From positions 806,001-870,000 of the forward strand of contig JAMXDE010000011.1 of the NCBI GenBank assembly GCA_026770025.1: a stretch of 64,000 bases of DNA, written 5' to 3'. The notes beneath the pieces are model-generated. The model was not told the DNA's origin, did not search any database, and saw nothing but the letters and a program-made list of their open reading frames with translations. Position 1 is the stretch's first letter; each line of letters starts with the position of its first letter. The translations under genes were made by a program, and so were the position numbers. Below are positions 1 to 9,553 of the stretch, one piece after another. Source of the DNA: Craspedostauros australis. Lineage: Eukaryota > Bacillariophyta > Bacillariophyceae > Mastogloiales > Achnanthaceae.

Positions 1-1
1 C

Positions 2-736
2 TGCGGACCATCCCAAGACGACATCACGGTCTGCCCTCTCGCACCAGCCGACATCTCCACCGTGGCCGGATGCGAGGCGCTGGTGCGGGACGTGCAAAAG
101 ACGTGCGCGGACAACCAGCTGCATCTCTGCGTCCTGATGAACAACGCTGGCGTGTACTCGGAGGAGCTGATCCGCACGGACGATGGCCTGGAGCAAACCT
201 TTGCGGTCAACGTCATGGCAACCTTCGTCATCACGTCCATGCTGTTGCCGCAGCTGCTGCAGCGCAAGAGCCGCATCGTCATCGCGTCCTCGATCTCGCA
301 ATGCGGCTCCATCCGACATTGGGAAGATCTGCAGTACGCATCGCGCTCCTTCAGCGCTCATGGATCGTACAGCGAATCCAAGTTGTTCGATGCCATGTTG
401 TCGATGGAGTTCGCAAAGCGTTTGGAAGAGGCTGGATACGGCACGGACCAAATCACGTGCAACTGCTTGGATCCGGGGACCGTCAACACCAAGATGCTGT
501 TCGCCGGATGGGGACCGTGCGGTATTGACGTGGAGGATGCGCTAGATCAAACGTGGCTCTGTTCGGACGATGAGGTGGAGGATACAACCGGAGAGTACTT
601 CGTGTGGAAATCGTCGAGGAGGGCCTCTGGTTCCGCATACGAACAGAAGGAGCGGGACAAGCTGTGGAAGGTGGTTTCGGACATCGCCCCCAAAGCTGCA
701 AGCATGTGGGACTTCAAGTCGAGTGGACTAGAGTGA
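2..736 (+). CDS. Short-chain dehydrogenase/reductase, 3' part
   Basis: The frame is open from the first bases of the window, so the N-terminus with the Rossmann glycine motif lies upstream; about 244 residues and the stop are present. Visible SDR hallmarks are the NNAGV structural motif, an IASSIS strand with the catalytic serine, the YSESK catalytic Tyr-x-x-x-Lys, and the DPGTVNT segment that follows the active site. The long C-terminal part with GEYFVW and an SDR-like Lys/Trp tail resembles retinol-dehydrogenase/protochlorophyllide-reductase-like SDRs rather than FabG. It should be an NAD(P)-dependent oxidoreductase, but the substrate cannot be read from the sequence and targeting is unknown because the start is missing. 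It converges on the protease gene, with only about 156 bases between the two stops. Confidence 0.88.
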   Translation, partial: CGPSQDDITVCPLAPADISTVAGCEALVRDVQKTCADNQLHLCVLMNNAGVYSEELIRTDDGLEQTFAVNVMATFVITSMLLPQLLQRKSRIVIASSISQCGSIRHWEDLQYASRSFSAHGSYSESKLFDAMLSMEFAKRLEEAGYGTDQITCNCLDPGTVNTKMLFAGWGPCGIDVEDALDQTWLCSDDEVEDTTGEYFVWKSSRRASGSAYEQKERDKLWKVVSDIAPKAASMWDFKSSGLE

Positions 737-892
737 GCGCTCCAAAGAGACGCGTGTGTTTGTGCTACGTACGATAACCGAAAATGGCACACCTTTATCT
801 TGCAAGCCCAGCCAAGTGGAGAGTTGCTGGTTGACCTTGAGCGCCATTGTGACGAAACGGATTGGGAGCGCTCTTGTATGTACTCCAAGTTC

Positions 893-2581
893 CTATGATT
901 GCTTCCCGGGCTGTGCTTCTGTTTTGCCAGCAGCACCCGATTCGGCGCTCCTCTCTGCTGCGGTTGCCTGTCTCAGTTTTGACGCAACTTGTTCTCCGAC
1001 GTTCTTCGGATCGACGCCTTGCCGGTACTCTTCATGGATCAGGTTGCGAATATCCATCGTTCGTTGTCTGACCTTGTGCATGATCTCCGTCAAGTCACCT
1101 CCTTCCTTCGACAAAATATCCAACGCTTCCTTCCTCTCCTCCCGGATGGTCGCAACGATCGCATCCACCTCCTCCTTGCTGTAGTTCTCCTGCAGCTGAT
1201 CCATCGCCCTATCAAAGGCTTCTTCCCACGTCGACGAGTCGCCTGGCACGTACCCACCCTCCGCAGATTTCTTGAAGACACCACCGCCCAAGCTGTTCGT
1301 CGTTTTCGCCATGACGGCCTTTTGGAAGAGGCTCTCCGGCAACACCTTTTGCAGCATGAAACGTTCCGCGAAATCGATGAACGGGGCCATCATGTAGTTG
1401 GGCATGAACGCTGCGCTGCCCGCAATATCCTTGTTGGAATTGTTCTTTGCCACGATGCCTTCGACGACGCCGCATACATCGCCATCCTTGTCCAGCACGG
1501 GACCACCGCACAGACCTCCTGGCAAAGGTTCCGGCGTCAGCGCAAAGAACCTGTCCTTCGTATGGAACGCCAGCTTTCCCGATTCCTGGTACGGATGGAA
1601 CACACGTGTGTCTCCCTCAGATTCGTCATCGTCCTTTGATTTTGAGTCAGCGGATTTCGCCTTTTGGTCGTATTCAGCGCCGTCAGCTGCATCGGCTTCC
1701 TCGACGACGTATCCATCGAATGAGACCTCGTCTCCCTTCTCGTAAATCCCGTCCAGATCTCTCATGTGGAGCACTTCGACGCCCAGATCCTTCATGAGTT
1801 TCAAATTGCCGTCCTCCTGCTTCAAGTGTATCAGCGCAACGTCCCTCCCTTCTGGGTGATGGATGGGATACGGATTCAAGGCGAACTTCCCCAGCGCTTC
1901 CAATGGCTTGGCCGGATCGAACACCTCCAACGAGTACACGCTGCGGACATGTGAAATCGCGGCAAATATGTGGTGCAAGAAGATACGATGCGGTAATGTT
2001 AGAAAAGCAGACATGATAGCTGAGCGTCCGATTCCATTCCAACGCAATGGATTGCACTGCATTGCTCGTGTAGAACCATCCGAAGAAGCAACACCCCGCC
2101 TTTCCTCTCAACTCTCAGTGTTCATGCCTCAGCTCAGCTCAACTCACCAATGCTCCTGCCGAACTTTCTTGAGCCAATCCTGCGGATAGTAATCCCTCCA
2201 CAGGAACGGCGCCAGCACGTGGCTCGAGCACACGCAGTGCACCGTCGGGCGAACCTCCCTTGGCGCAAACTCCAGCCAATTCAAGTCCTTGAGGTCGCGA
2301 TCCGTCCCGGTTGTGACGGGAGTGTACCGCGAATCCTGCGCATGCAGCTTGGACTTCCGGTCTCGTTCGTTCTTCTCCAAGTGAGCATACGGGTTGCTCT
2401 CATCGACCTCCTCATCGCGCGGATCCACCGACAGCAGGAACGCCGAGGCTCTGCTCAGGATCTCGTAGTCCTTCATTCCCAGATCCGGCTGTTTGAAGTA
2501 GACGCTCAGGGCCAACGAGCGGATCTTCGGCTTGATGGCCGACCTCGAGGCCCTGCTCAGCAGTATTGACGTGTACCTCAT
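893..2581 (-). CDS. Mitochondrial-type trypsin-fold peptidase with Cys at the nucleophile position
   Basis: Two exons, 2148-2581 and 893-1940, joined over a 207 bp GTGAGT...CGCAG intron; 493 residues. The first 30 residues are Arg/Ser-rich without acidic residues, like a mitochondrial presequence. Chymotrypsin-fold landmarks are SSHVLAP (His about 121, encoded just before the intron), GRDVALI (Asp about 178) and PGGLCGGPV (about 289), where a Ser is expected in HtrA/Tysnd1-type enzymes but the codon is TGC, Cys. The triad would be His-Asp-Cys, as in viral 3C-like proteases, on an HtrA-like cellular protein. No PDZ domain is visible; the C-terminal 150 residues are charged and probably helical. 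Start ATG 2581 was chosen because longer readings run into the divergent promoter. It could be inactive if Cys does not act as nucleophile; substrate unknown. Confidence 0.8.
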
Positions 2582-2960
2582 CCTTCTTCCTTCTTCTTTC
2601 TTGATGCTGTTATATTTGTACACGTACACGGCTCTTCCAACGAGTAGTGTTGACTGTGCTGGATGCACGCGGAGCACGATGATCTTGTTTTGTGTCCATG
2701 ATGGGATGCGTTTCAATGTGTTTGTTTGACGATCTTGTTTCGTGGTCCGCGCTTTTGGTTGAAGTCGATTGACTAATACGACTAACTCCGTGATGGTGGT
2801 TGCCACCACGACCAACCAGTCGGCACTGCGCACAAAATCTCGCTGATGCTCTCGATCCCATGTTGCTTCTGATTTCGAATTGGTCGGCACCCACAAAACA
2901 CAAAGAACAATTGTTCCCATCCATCACGGTGCTGCCGCATTGCCCACCAAAGGCACCACC
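2582..2960. promoter_or_regulatory. Divergent intergenic region
   Basis: This 379 bp spacer separates the start codons of the protease (leftward) and the YqgF-like gene (rightward), so both promoters and 5' leaders must lie here unless further 5' exons exist. No clear TATA box or conserved element was recognised. Confidence 0.45.
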
Positions 2961-3977
2961 ATGACAAGAAGCAGCGCAACGCTGTGCGTTGGTGCAACGA
3001 ACGTATTCGTGATCTTACTCGCACTCGTTGCAAGGTCGGACGCCTTCATTGTGACACGTGGCCACCAAGCCGCATGGCGCGTTGACAATGAACGGAGTCA
3101 GCTCAGCAATGCAGCACTAATGGTCTTCACGTCACGAAACCGGCAACGGAAGTCACGCCGCCGTTCGCTGTCCACAGGATCCGTGCCGACCGCATTGCGC
3201 AACTCCCTGTTCCGAGACGTCACGGGCATCACCTCCACATCACCCACCGACGACGCGGATCTCATGAATGCGGCCGCGGCCATCACGCAGGAATCCTGCT
3301 CGTTGCTCGGCATCAAGGCCGTCGGCGTGGATTACGGACTCGTGCGCACGGGCGTGGCGGTGACGGTCGGCTACAGCCCCCAACCGCTCGACATCCTTGC
3401 CGATTTCAACACGACCGAAGTCTCGCATGAGATCATTCAGATCTGCCGCGCGGAGCAGGCCAGCCGCATCGTGGTGGGTCTGCCATTGCACAAGAACGGG
3501 ACGGAGGCGGAGCAGACGAATATCACGCGCGTCTTCGCGAGCGAGCTGGCCGTCGAGGTGTACCGCAACCTTGGTCCGGAGTTTCCGATCTATATGTGGG
3601 ATGAGCGGTACACGTCGAAGGCGGCGGAGGCGATGCTGCAGAGCAAGGATCCGACCCGCAACTACGCCGGCGAGTTGGACGCCGAGGCGGCATGCATCAT
3701 CCTGGAGAGCTATTACAAGGAAGGCGGGGTGGACGCAGAGAAGGTGGAGGTTCCGATAGAAATCAAAGAAGAGTCCGACCTCGTTTGGGAGGAACGAAGG
3801 AAGTCGGCAGAAGCGGCCACGCAACGAGCGCTCGATGACAGAGAGGCGAGGCTGCGGTGGAGGAATGAGGAAATGGAGAGAGATCGCAAGGAGCAGCAGC
3901 TTCTGCAGCAACAGCAGCAGAACGATGGAACATCCATATCGAAGAAGAAAAAGAAAAAGAAGAAGAAAAAACGATAA
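2961..3977 (+). CDS. Plastid-targeted YqgF/RuvX-like RNase H-fold protein
   Basis: 338 residues from ATG 2961. The N-terminus is a signal peptide (residues about 10-27 hydrophobic) ending in RSDAF, followed by a basic, Ser/Arg-rich transit-like stretch: the bipartite signal of red secondary plastids. The YqgF domain starts near residue 118: VGVDYGLVRTG carries the first catalytic Asp (about 124), RIVVGLPLHKNGT is the conserved second block, WDERYTS the Glu/Arg block, and ELDAEAACIILESY the final acidic helix. Bacterial YqgF/RuvX trims pre-16S rRNA or acts on Holliday junctions; a plastid rRNA or recombination role is inferred. After the domain comes a Glu/Arg/Gln-rich coiled-coil-like extension ending in about ten lysines, not usual for bacterial homologues. 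A longer in-frame reading upstream exists, but the start used here fits the signal peptide. Confidence 0.88.
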   Translation: MTRSSATLCVGATNVFVILLALVARSDAFIVTRGHQAAWRVDNERSQLSNAALMVFTSRNRQRKSRRRSLSTGSVPTALRNSLFRDVTGITSTSPTDDADLMNAAAAITQESCSLLGIKAVGVDYGLVRTGVAVTVGYSPQPLDILADFNTTEVSHEIIQICRAEQASRIVVGLPLHKNGTEAEQTNITRVFASELAVEVYRNLGPEFPIYMWDERYTSKAAEAMLQSKDPTRNYAGELDAEAACIILESYYKEGGVDAEKVEVPIEIKEESDLVWEERRKSAEAATQRALDDREARLRWRNEEMERDRKEQQLLQQQQQNDGTSISKKKKKKKKKKR

Positions 3978-5018
3978 GCAATAGATCAGGGCAGAGTAGA
4001 GGGCATGGGAGGTGCGTATGGTATGGTATTGTATGTTTTGGTATGAGTGGAGAGAGAGAAGGGAGAGACACCTCAGTTGGCTGTGTTTGGCGCGAACTGG
4101 ATGTGGGTCGTGGATACCACACTGTCTCTGCTCCCTCTCGAGATAGAAAGAGTCTTGTGTGTGGCTCACGAGTTCGTCCTTCGCTTTCGTCACATTCCAA
4201 GTCCGCTGCGAGGTTCGTTATCATGTTCGTCACCACGTTCGTTACCAGGTTCGTTTTGGTTGTCGCGTGGACACCACCAACCATCGCGACGCAGGAACCT
4301 CGTCATCGATCAGTGGCTCACATCACACACATCAGAACAATTTGCTCCCCCACTCCCACACGGTGCAGCCGCCAATGCCCAAGGGTTGATCACAAATATA
4401 ATACCTGCCGAGCACTTTACTGAAACGATACCCTCATCTCTCACGGAAGCATCGTCCACAATCATGTAAGTTACACGGAATAACATGGATCGAGATGATC
4501 ATGTCACCAACGACCATGCCGTACTCGAACAGTCTTTACCACACATTGATGTTGACGTTGGTTCCGGAAGCAGACGGCATCTCTCGATTGGATGGCCGAT
4601 GTTGTACCTCATCTGCGAACTTTCCGAGCTTGGTATCACCCACTGCGCAGATGCGATCAATCATCGGCATCGCGGTGCAGCGCGGCACAGCTGAAACACT
4701 ATCAGCTGCTTACGGAGACGATGGTCTCCCTGCATCATCGCAGGCGCCCCAGTTGCTTCATCACAAACCATCACAACTTGTTCTCTCGTGACCCTCATTC
4801 ATTCCAATTGGTGCCCATTCATTTTCTTCTTCACTCATTCATTTATTCATGCACGCATGGTTTCCATTTGATGCCTTCCAATTATCTTTGTCTCTATCGC
4901 AGCACACAGCAGACCAGACCAGACCAGCACAGCACAGAACAGAATAGACAAACTCACAATAGAGGGAATATTGCATTAAGAACGACAGAAGGAAGGAGGA
5001 AGAGGGAGCTGACACAGT
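3978..5018. other. Intergenic region upstream of the POT transporter
   Basis: About 1 kb without a convincing coding region. It should hold the YqgF 3' end and the transporter's promoter and leader. It contains four tandem imperfect 12-base units (4213-4260). The rest has short frames with no family resemblance; nothing else stands out. Confidence 0.5.
4213..4260. repeat. Four imperfect tandem 12-mers (GTTCGTTACCAN-like)
   Basis: Units GTTCGTTATCAT, GTTCGTCACCAC, GTTCGTTACCAG and GTTCGTTTTGGT follow each other without gaps. They lie about 760 bp upstream of the transporter start. They could be slipped-strand repeats or clustered binding sites. Confidence 0.6.
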
Positions 5019-7007
5019 ATGAATAATCAACAGGATCGCCCGCAAGGCCAGTCTCGAGAAGACGGAGGAACCAGCAATCAGGCTCCCGTCTTCTCCAAGC
5101 CATTCACAACCTCATCGGCCTCGCCTGCGTACCAGTTCCCTACCCCCGACACGCTGCCGCTACCGGACCCGGAGGCTCTGATTAAGCCTTCCAAACGGCT
5201 TCCGATGGACGAGGAAGTTCCCACAGATGTATGCACCAAAGAGCAGCTTGTGGACCTCCCACAAGTTTGTTTAAGCGGGAACAAGGAACGGCCGTTGCGC
5301 CATGTGGATGAGGATGGGACGGAGTACCACTACGCGTTGCGTCCCATGTGCTACTCGGTCATTTTCATCCTCGTCGTGGAGCTCCTGGAACGTTTCGCAT
5401 TCTACGGGATCAACTTCACGCAGACGTCGTACCTCATTGGGGGATACAGCGAAGAGTGGAACGCTGGCATGACGGCCGTCGAGGCATCCTCCAACGCGTC
5501 CACCACCATCGCCGTGGCCTACACGGCGCCGTTCGTGGGGGCATACCTCGCGGACATGCTGATTGGAGACTACTGGTCAGTCTTGGTGGGTTGCATCGTG
5601 TTTTACATTCCAGGACTCCTCCTAATATGGCTTTCCGCCGTGCCTCATTTCCTGGGCGAGGAATTCAACACGACGTTGCTGAAGCTCGGGCTCGTCGTGC
5701 TGTGGCCGCTCGGCACCGGAATCATCAAATCGGCCATCAACGTCTTCGGTGCCAAGCAATTCCATCCGTTGCTGCAGTCCTCGATGGTGGAGACGTACTA
5801 CATCAACTTCTACCTTGCTATCAACGTCGGTGCGCTCGTGGGGGGCTTCATCGTCCCCATCGTCGCGCAGCATGATGTCGCCGTCGCCTACTTTTATCCC
5901 GTCGCCATGCTATGCTTGGGGGTCATGCTCTTTGTGTTGGGCACACCGCGATACGTCCAGCACAAGCCAGCCGGCAATCTTTGCTCCACCAAGCGGGTGC
6001 CTGGCGGCTCACCAAAGCACAAGAACACCGTCTTGGCCGTCTTTTACATTTCAGCACTCGTCATCCCGTTCTCCGTGGTGTACTCGCAGATGACGACCAC
6101 CTTCATCGTACAGGGCACGGCCATGAAGATGGCATTCGGGTTTTTGGACGCCGCCGGCATGAACAACGTGGACTGCATCAGCGTGCTGTTCTTCGGGTAC
6201 GTCACCGGCACCCACGTGTACCCCGCTTTGGCCAAGAGAGGCATCAAGATCCCGACCACGGACAAGTTCGCCTTCGGCACCGCCCTGGGTGGACTGGCCA
6301 TCCTCTGGACGGTGTACGTGGAGCACATGATCAAGCACACGTACGCAACAACGGGCGAGCGCATCAGCGTCCTTTGGCAGACGCCAGCCTACATGATGAT
6401 CGGGTTCGGAGAGATCTTCGCCATGTCCGCAGCCTACGAGGCTGCCTTCTCGGCCGCGCCACCCGACAGCAAGACCCTCGCCAGCGCCGTCAACCTGTTC
6501 TGCATCGGCGGCATCCCGGGCGTGGCATGCATCGTCCTGTACAACGCGTGCGCCTCGTGGTTCCACAACAGCCACGGAACCGCCAACATCAGCGAAGTTG
6601 AGGACTACGTGTCCGCCCATGTCGCCAGGTACTTTTGGGTGATGTTCGGCATCTCGGTATTCGGCGTCATCATCAACCTCCTGCCCAGCGTCAAGGTGTA
6701 CATAATGAACGTCGAGGCAGACGCTGCGGACATGCTGCGTACTCCCACGATTCTGCGCCGTCCCATGAGCAAGAAGCGCAGCTCATCCGAGTGTGCGCCT
6801 GGTGAAGAGTCGCCGTTGCTGCGTGCCGAGCGGCATCAAATGTACCTCAAGTTCGGCACGGGCCCCATGCTCCACAAGCAGAGCTCGATGCATGCTGGGC
6901 CATCCTTCACCGATGCACGTGACGCAGCCAAGCCGCGCAAGCCAGTCAAGAAGTCGGTCATTGACACTCTCTATAACAGCACCAACAATGGCAGTGGCAA
7001 GCCATGA
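5019..7007 (+). CDS. POT/PTR-family proton-coupled oligopeptide transporter
   Basis: Single exon, 662 residues. After a Pro/Ser-rich cytosolic N-terminus of about 105 residues comes the family signature VELLERFAFYG (the ExxERFxYYG motif of helix 1, proton coupling) near residue 120, and later FYLAINVGALVG, the PTR2 signature. About twelve hydrophobic segments can be followed to residue about 565. The family uses the proton gradient to import di- and tripeptides, and in plants also nitrate and other small anions; the substrate here cannot be fixed. The last 95 residues are Ser/Lys/Arg-rich and cytosolic. No plastid signal is present, so a plasma or vacuolar membrane location is likely. ATG 5019 is the first Met before the conserved part. 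Confidence 0.93.
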   Translation: MNNQQDRPQGQSREDGGTSNQAPVFSKPFTTSSASPAYQFPTPDTLPLPDPEALIKPSKRLPMDEEVPTDVCTKEQLVDLPQVCLSGNKERPLRHVDEDGTEYHYALRPMCYSVIFILVVELLERFAFYGINFTQTSYLIGGYSEEWNAGMTAVEASSNASTTIAVAYTAPFVGAYLADMLIGDYWSVLVGCIVFYIPGLLLIWLSAVPHFLGEEFNTTLLKLGLVVLWPLGTGIIKSAINVFGAKQFHPLLQSSMVETYYINFYLAINVGALVGGFIVPIVAQHDVAVAYFYPVAMLCLGVMLFVLGTPRYVQHKPAGNLCSTKRVPGGSPKHKNTVLAVFYISALVIPFSVVYSQMTTTFIVQGTAMKMAFGFLDAAGMNNVDCISVLFFGYVTGTHVYPALAKRGIKIPTTDKFAFGTALGGLAILWTVYVEHMIKHTYATTGERISVLWQTPAYMMIGFGEIFAMSAAYEAAFSAAPPDSKTLASAVNLFCIGGIPGVACIVLYNACASWFHNSHGTANISEVEDYVSAHVARYFWVMFGISVFGVIINLLPSVKVYIMNVEADAADMLRTPTILRRPMSKKRSSSECAPGEESPLLRAERHQMYLKFGTGPMLHKQSSMHAGPSFTDARDAAKPRKPVKKSVIDTLYNSTNNGSGKP

Positions 7008-7503
7008 GCTTGGCGCGGGTCGCATGGGTACGCACGATAATAATTCATTGGATGTTGAAGCAACTCAGTGCGGCATACAGTGCTCTAGATTGCCCATGGA
7101 ACGGCATTCTTTGAACTGTCGTAATAGTCGAGTATCGTAGAGTCCAGTATTGTATGGTGTGGTCTACACAAATACAAGTAGACTTGAACATTTGGGCCTA
7201 CGCAAGTACCTACTCACAAAGTTCAATGACGCAAACGTCACAACTGCTGATGATGCCAACGATCGAAGGAAATCTCAACAACACACACGAACAGAAACCG
7301 AAGTCGAAACGACATCGAACTCTACCAGCATCCTCTGTGGATGCAGAGAGCCTCTCCCTCCCTCCTGTGCAAACTACAACACTCACCGCAGTACCTGCAT
7401 CAATCCATCGATCGGGCTTCCGTCACACCTTGTGCCATCATCAGCAACTGTAAGAGGTGCATACTCTCGTCAACACATCAAACTTCGCCAAGAAAATATC
7501 AAG
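7008..7503. other. Intergenic region before the phosphatase
   Basis: 496 bp between the transporter stop and the phosphatase start. It is AC-rich near the start codon, as are the leaders of several genes in this window. No gene or clear regulatory element recognised. Confidence 0.4.
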
Positions 7504-8969
7504 ATGAGATTCGCCACATCCGCCGTCATGTTCGGAGCAATGCTCACACGCGCCACCGCGTTCGGTGTCCGCCAGCCAACCTTCACCTCTGTCGCTGCAG
7601 GAGGCGCGAGCCGTCTGACAAGCTCCGCTGCCTCCAAGACAGCGCTGAAGGCCAACGTGCTCAAGCTCAGCGATGCCAAGACCGAGCTTTTGGATCAAGT
7701 GGATACGTTCATCTTCGATTGCGATGGTGTCATCTGGCGGGTAAGACCATGATGCACCGTGGATATCATCATGAGTATGACTGTGGCTGACGTCAAATGG
7801 ATAGTGCAGCATCAGAATTCGTTGGCACCTTCAGTTCTATCCATGACGATGTGCGATGACGCAGCCATTGGCTCCTTCTCACCATGTCATTTCTATGCTC
7901 TGCTGTGGATCTATCGCTCTCTGTTTTCATGATTCCATGTACTTCACTCTGCTCACCGATGGCACAACTTGCGCATACGTATTCAACCATCACGACGACG
8001 GCTATCGGCTGCCCTACCCAACCCTACCATACATTCATTCATTCAATCACTTCCCCTTCATCTCGATTCATACGTGTGAATATCGCATCCTCGACTTTGT
8101 ATGTGAATACCACAAACTCCATACTGTTGCACATGGGCACGCAGGGAGACTCTCTCATCGAGGGCATCCCAGAGACGTTGGAGAAGCTCCGCAAGCTGGG
8201 AAAGAAGATGTTCTTCGTCACCAACAACTCCACCAAGTCTCGTGCTGGATACAAGAAGAAGTTCGACAGCCTGGGCCTCGATATTCCAGCCGAAGAAATC
8301 TTCTCTTCGTCCTTCGCTGCCGCCGCCTACCTCGAGCAGACCAAGTTCAAGGAGACCGGCAAGAAGGTGTACATCATCGGCGAGGTCGGAATCTGCGAGG
8401 AGTTGGATCTCATCGATGTTCCGTACATCGGCGGACCAGCCGACAGCGACAAGGTCCCGAACATGGGCAAGGGTGGCAAGCTTGAGATCGACGAGGACAT
8501 CGGCGCCGTTATTGTTGGATTCGATCGTGACGTCAACTACTACAAGATCCAGACCGCGCAGCTGGCAATCAACGAGGAGGGCGCCGAGTTCATCGCCACC
8601 AACTTGGACGCCGTCACTCACCTGACGGACGCCCAGGAATGGGCCGGCAACGGATCTATGGTCGGTGCCATCATCGGATGCACCGGGCAGCAGCCAACCG
8701 TCGTCGGAAAGCCGTCCCCGCTCATGATCGAATACCTGGAGTCCAAGTTCGGCATGGAGCGCAGCAGAATTTGCATGGTCGGCGATCGTTTGGACACCGA
8801 TGTTTTGTTCGGAACTGACAACGGCCTGAAATCGCTCCTTGTCCTCAGCGGCGTCACCAGCGAGGAGAAGCTGCTCAGCACGGAGAACACCATCACGCCA
8901 GACTTCTACGCCGATGATATCAACGCCTTCTTCGAGGAGGAGATGGCCAAGGTCGAGGAAACTGTTTGA
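7504..8969 (+). CDS. Plastid phosphoglycolate phosphatase-like HAD enzyme (PGP/NagD type)
   Basis: Two exons, 7504-7740 and 8145-8969, with a 404 bp intron (GTAAGA...ACGCAG, phase 0); 353 residues. The signal peptide ends in TRATAF, the plastid cleavage motif. The join restores the conserved HAD motif I, FDCDGVIWRGDSLI (nucleophile Asp plus the +2 Asp). Motif II is FFVTNNS, the motif III Lys lies in GKPSPLM, and motif IV is MVGDRLDTDVLFG. The central type-2 cap matches the eukaryotic p-nitrophenylphosphatase/phosphoglycolate phosphatase subfamily. In a plastid it would hydrolyse 2-phosphoglycolate formed by Rubisco oxygenation, the first step of photorespiration. The closely related glycerol-3-phosphate phosphatase activity cannot be excluded from sequence. 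Confidence 0.92.
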
Positions 8970-9553
8970 GTGACAGCAGAGTACTCTAGAATTTGCAGTT
9001 ATGCCCCCATCGTAACGATCAGCCGTGATGGAGATTTTGGTGTTTTTCGCATTGCTCGTATCACACACTTGCACATTTGGCTGTACTTCCATGGTCACAG
9101 TTGAAGCGCGTCGAGTCAGATCATGCCTGCCATGAAAGACGAGGGAGTGCAGCCTCTGACACTCTTGCGCCGTGATTCCCTCCTCGCAGAACAGGCATAT
9201 GTTTGATGTATGGATTATGAGAGTACATGCATATCGGGCAACCCATTGTCTGTAGTTTATGCAAGGCATGAGATCCAAAAAAGGACTATTATAGAGTATA
9301 CCATGGTAACGGTGAAGTAGAATGTGGTGTCGTCGCAAGACTAGATCTGCCCTCGTCGAGGCTGGTCCGTTGTTGTCCGAACATGAAGTGATGGTATATG
9401 TACGTATATTTCCGAGTATATGCAGGTAGGAGTAGAATAACAAAAGTGTGAAGCTCACGGAGAACGGTTGATGGCCCCTCCGACGGGATGGACGACTCGG
9501 AGCTTGGCAAGCAATGATGATGATGATCATCAGGGGAGACGCAGATGTGCGCA
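8970..9553. other. Convergent 3' spacer
   Basis: 584 bp between the stop of the phosphatase (+) and the stop of the Gln-rich protein gene (-). It should contain both 3' UTRs. Long frames here are antisense shadows. No terminator signal recognised. Confidence 0.4.

Noticed and set aside
3240-4193. 317-codon minus-strand frame opposite the YqgF gene
   Set aside because: Antisense to conserved YqgF motifs; no recognisable domain.
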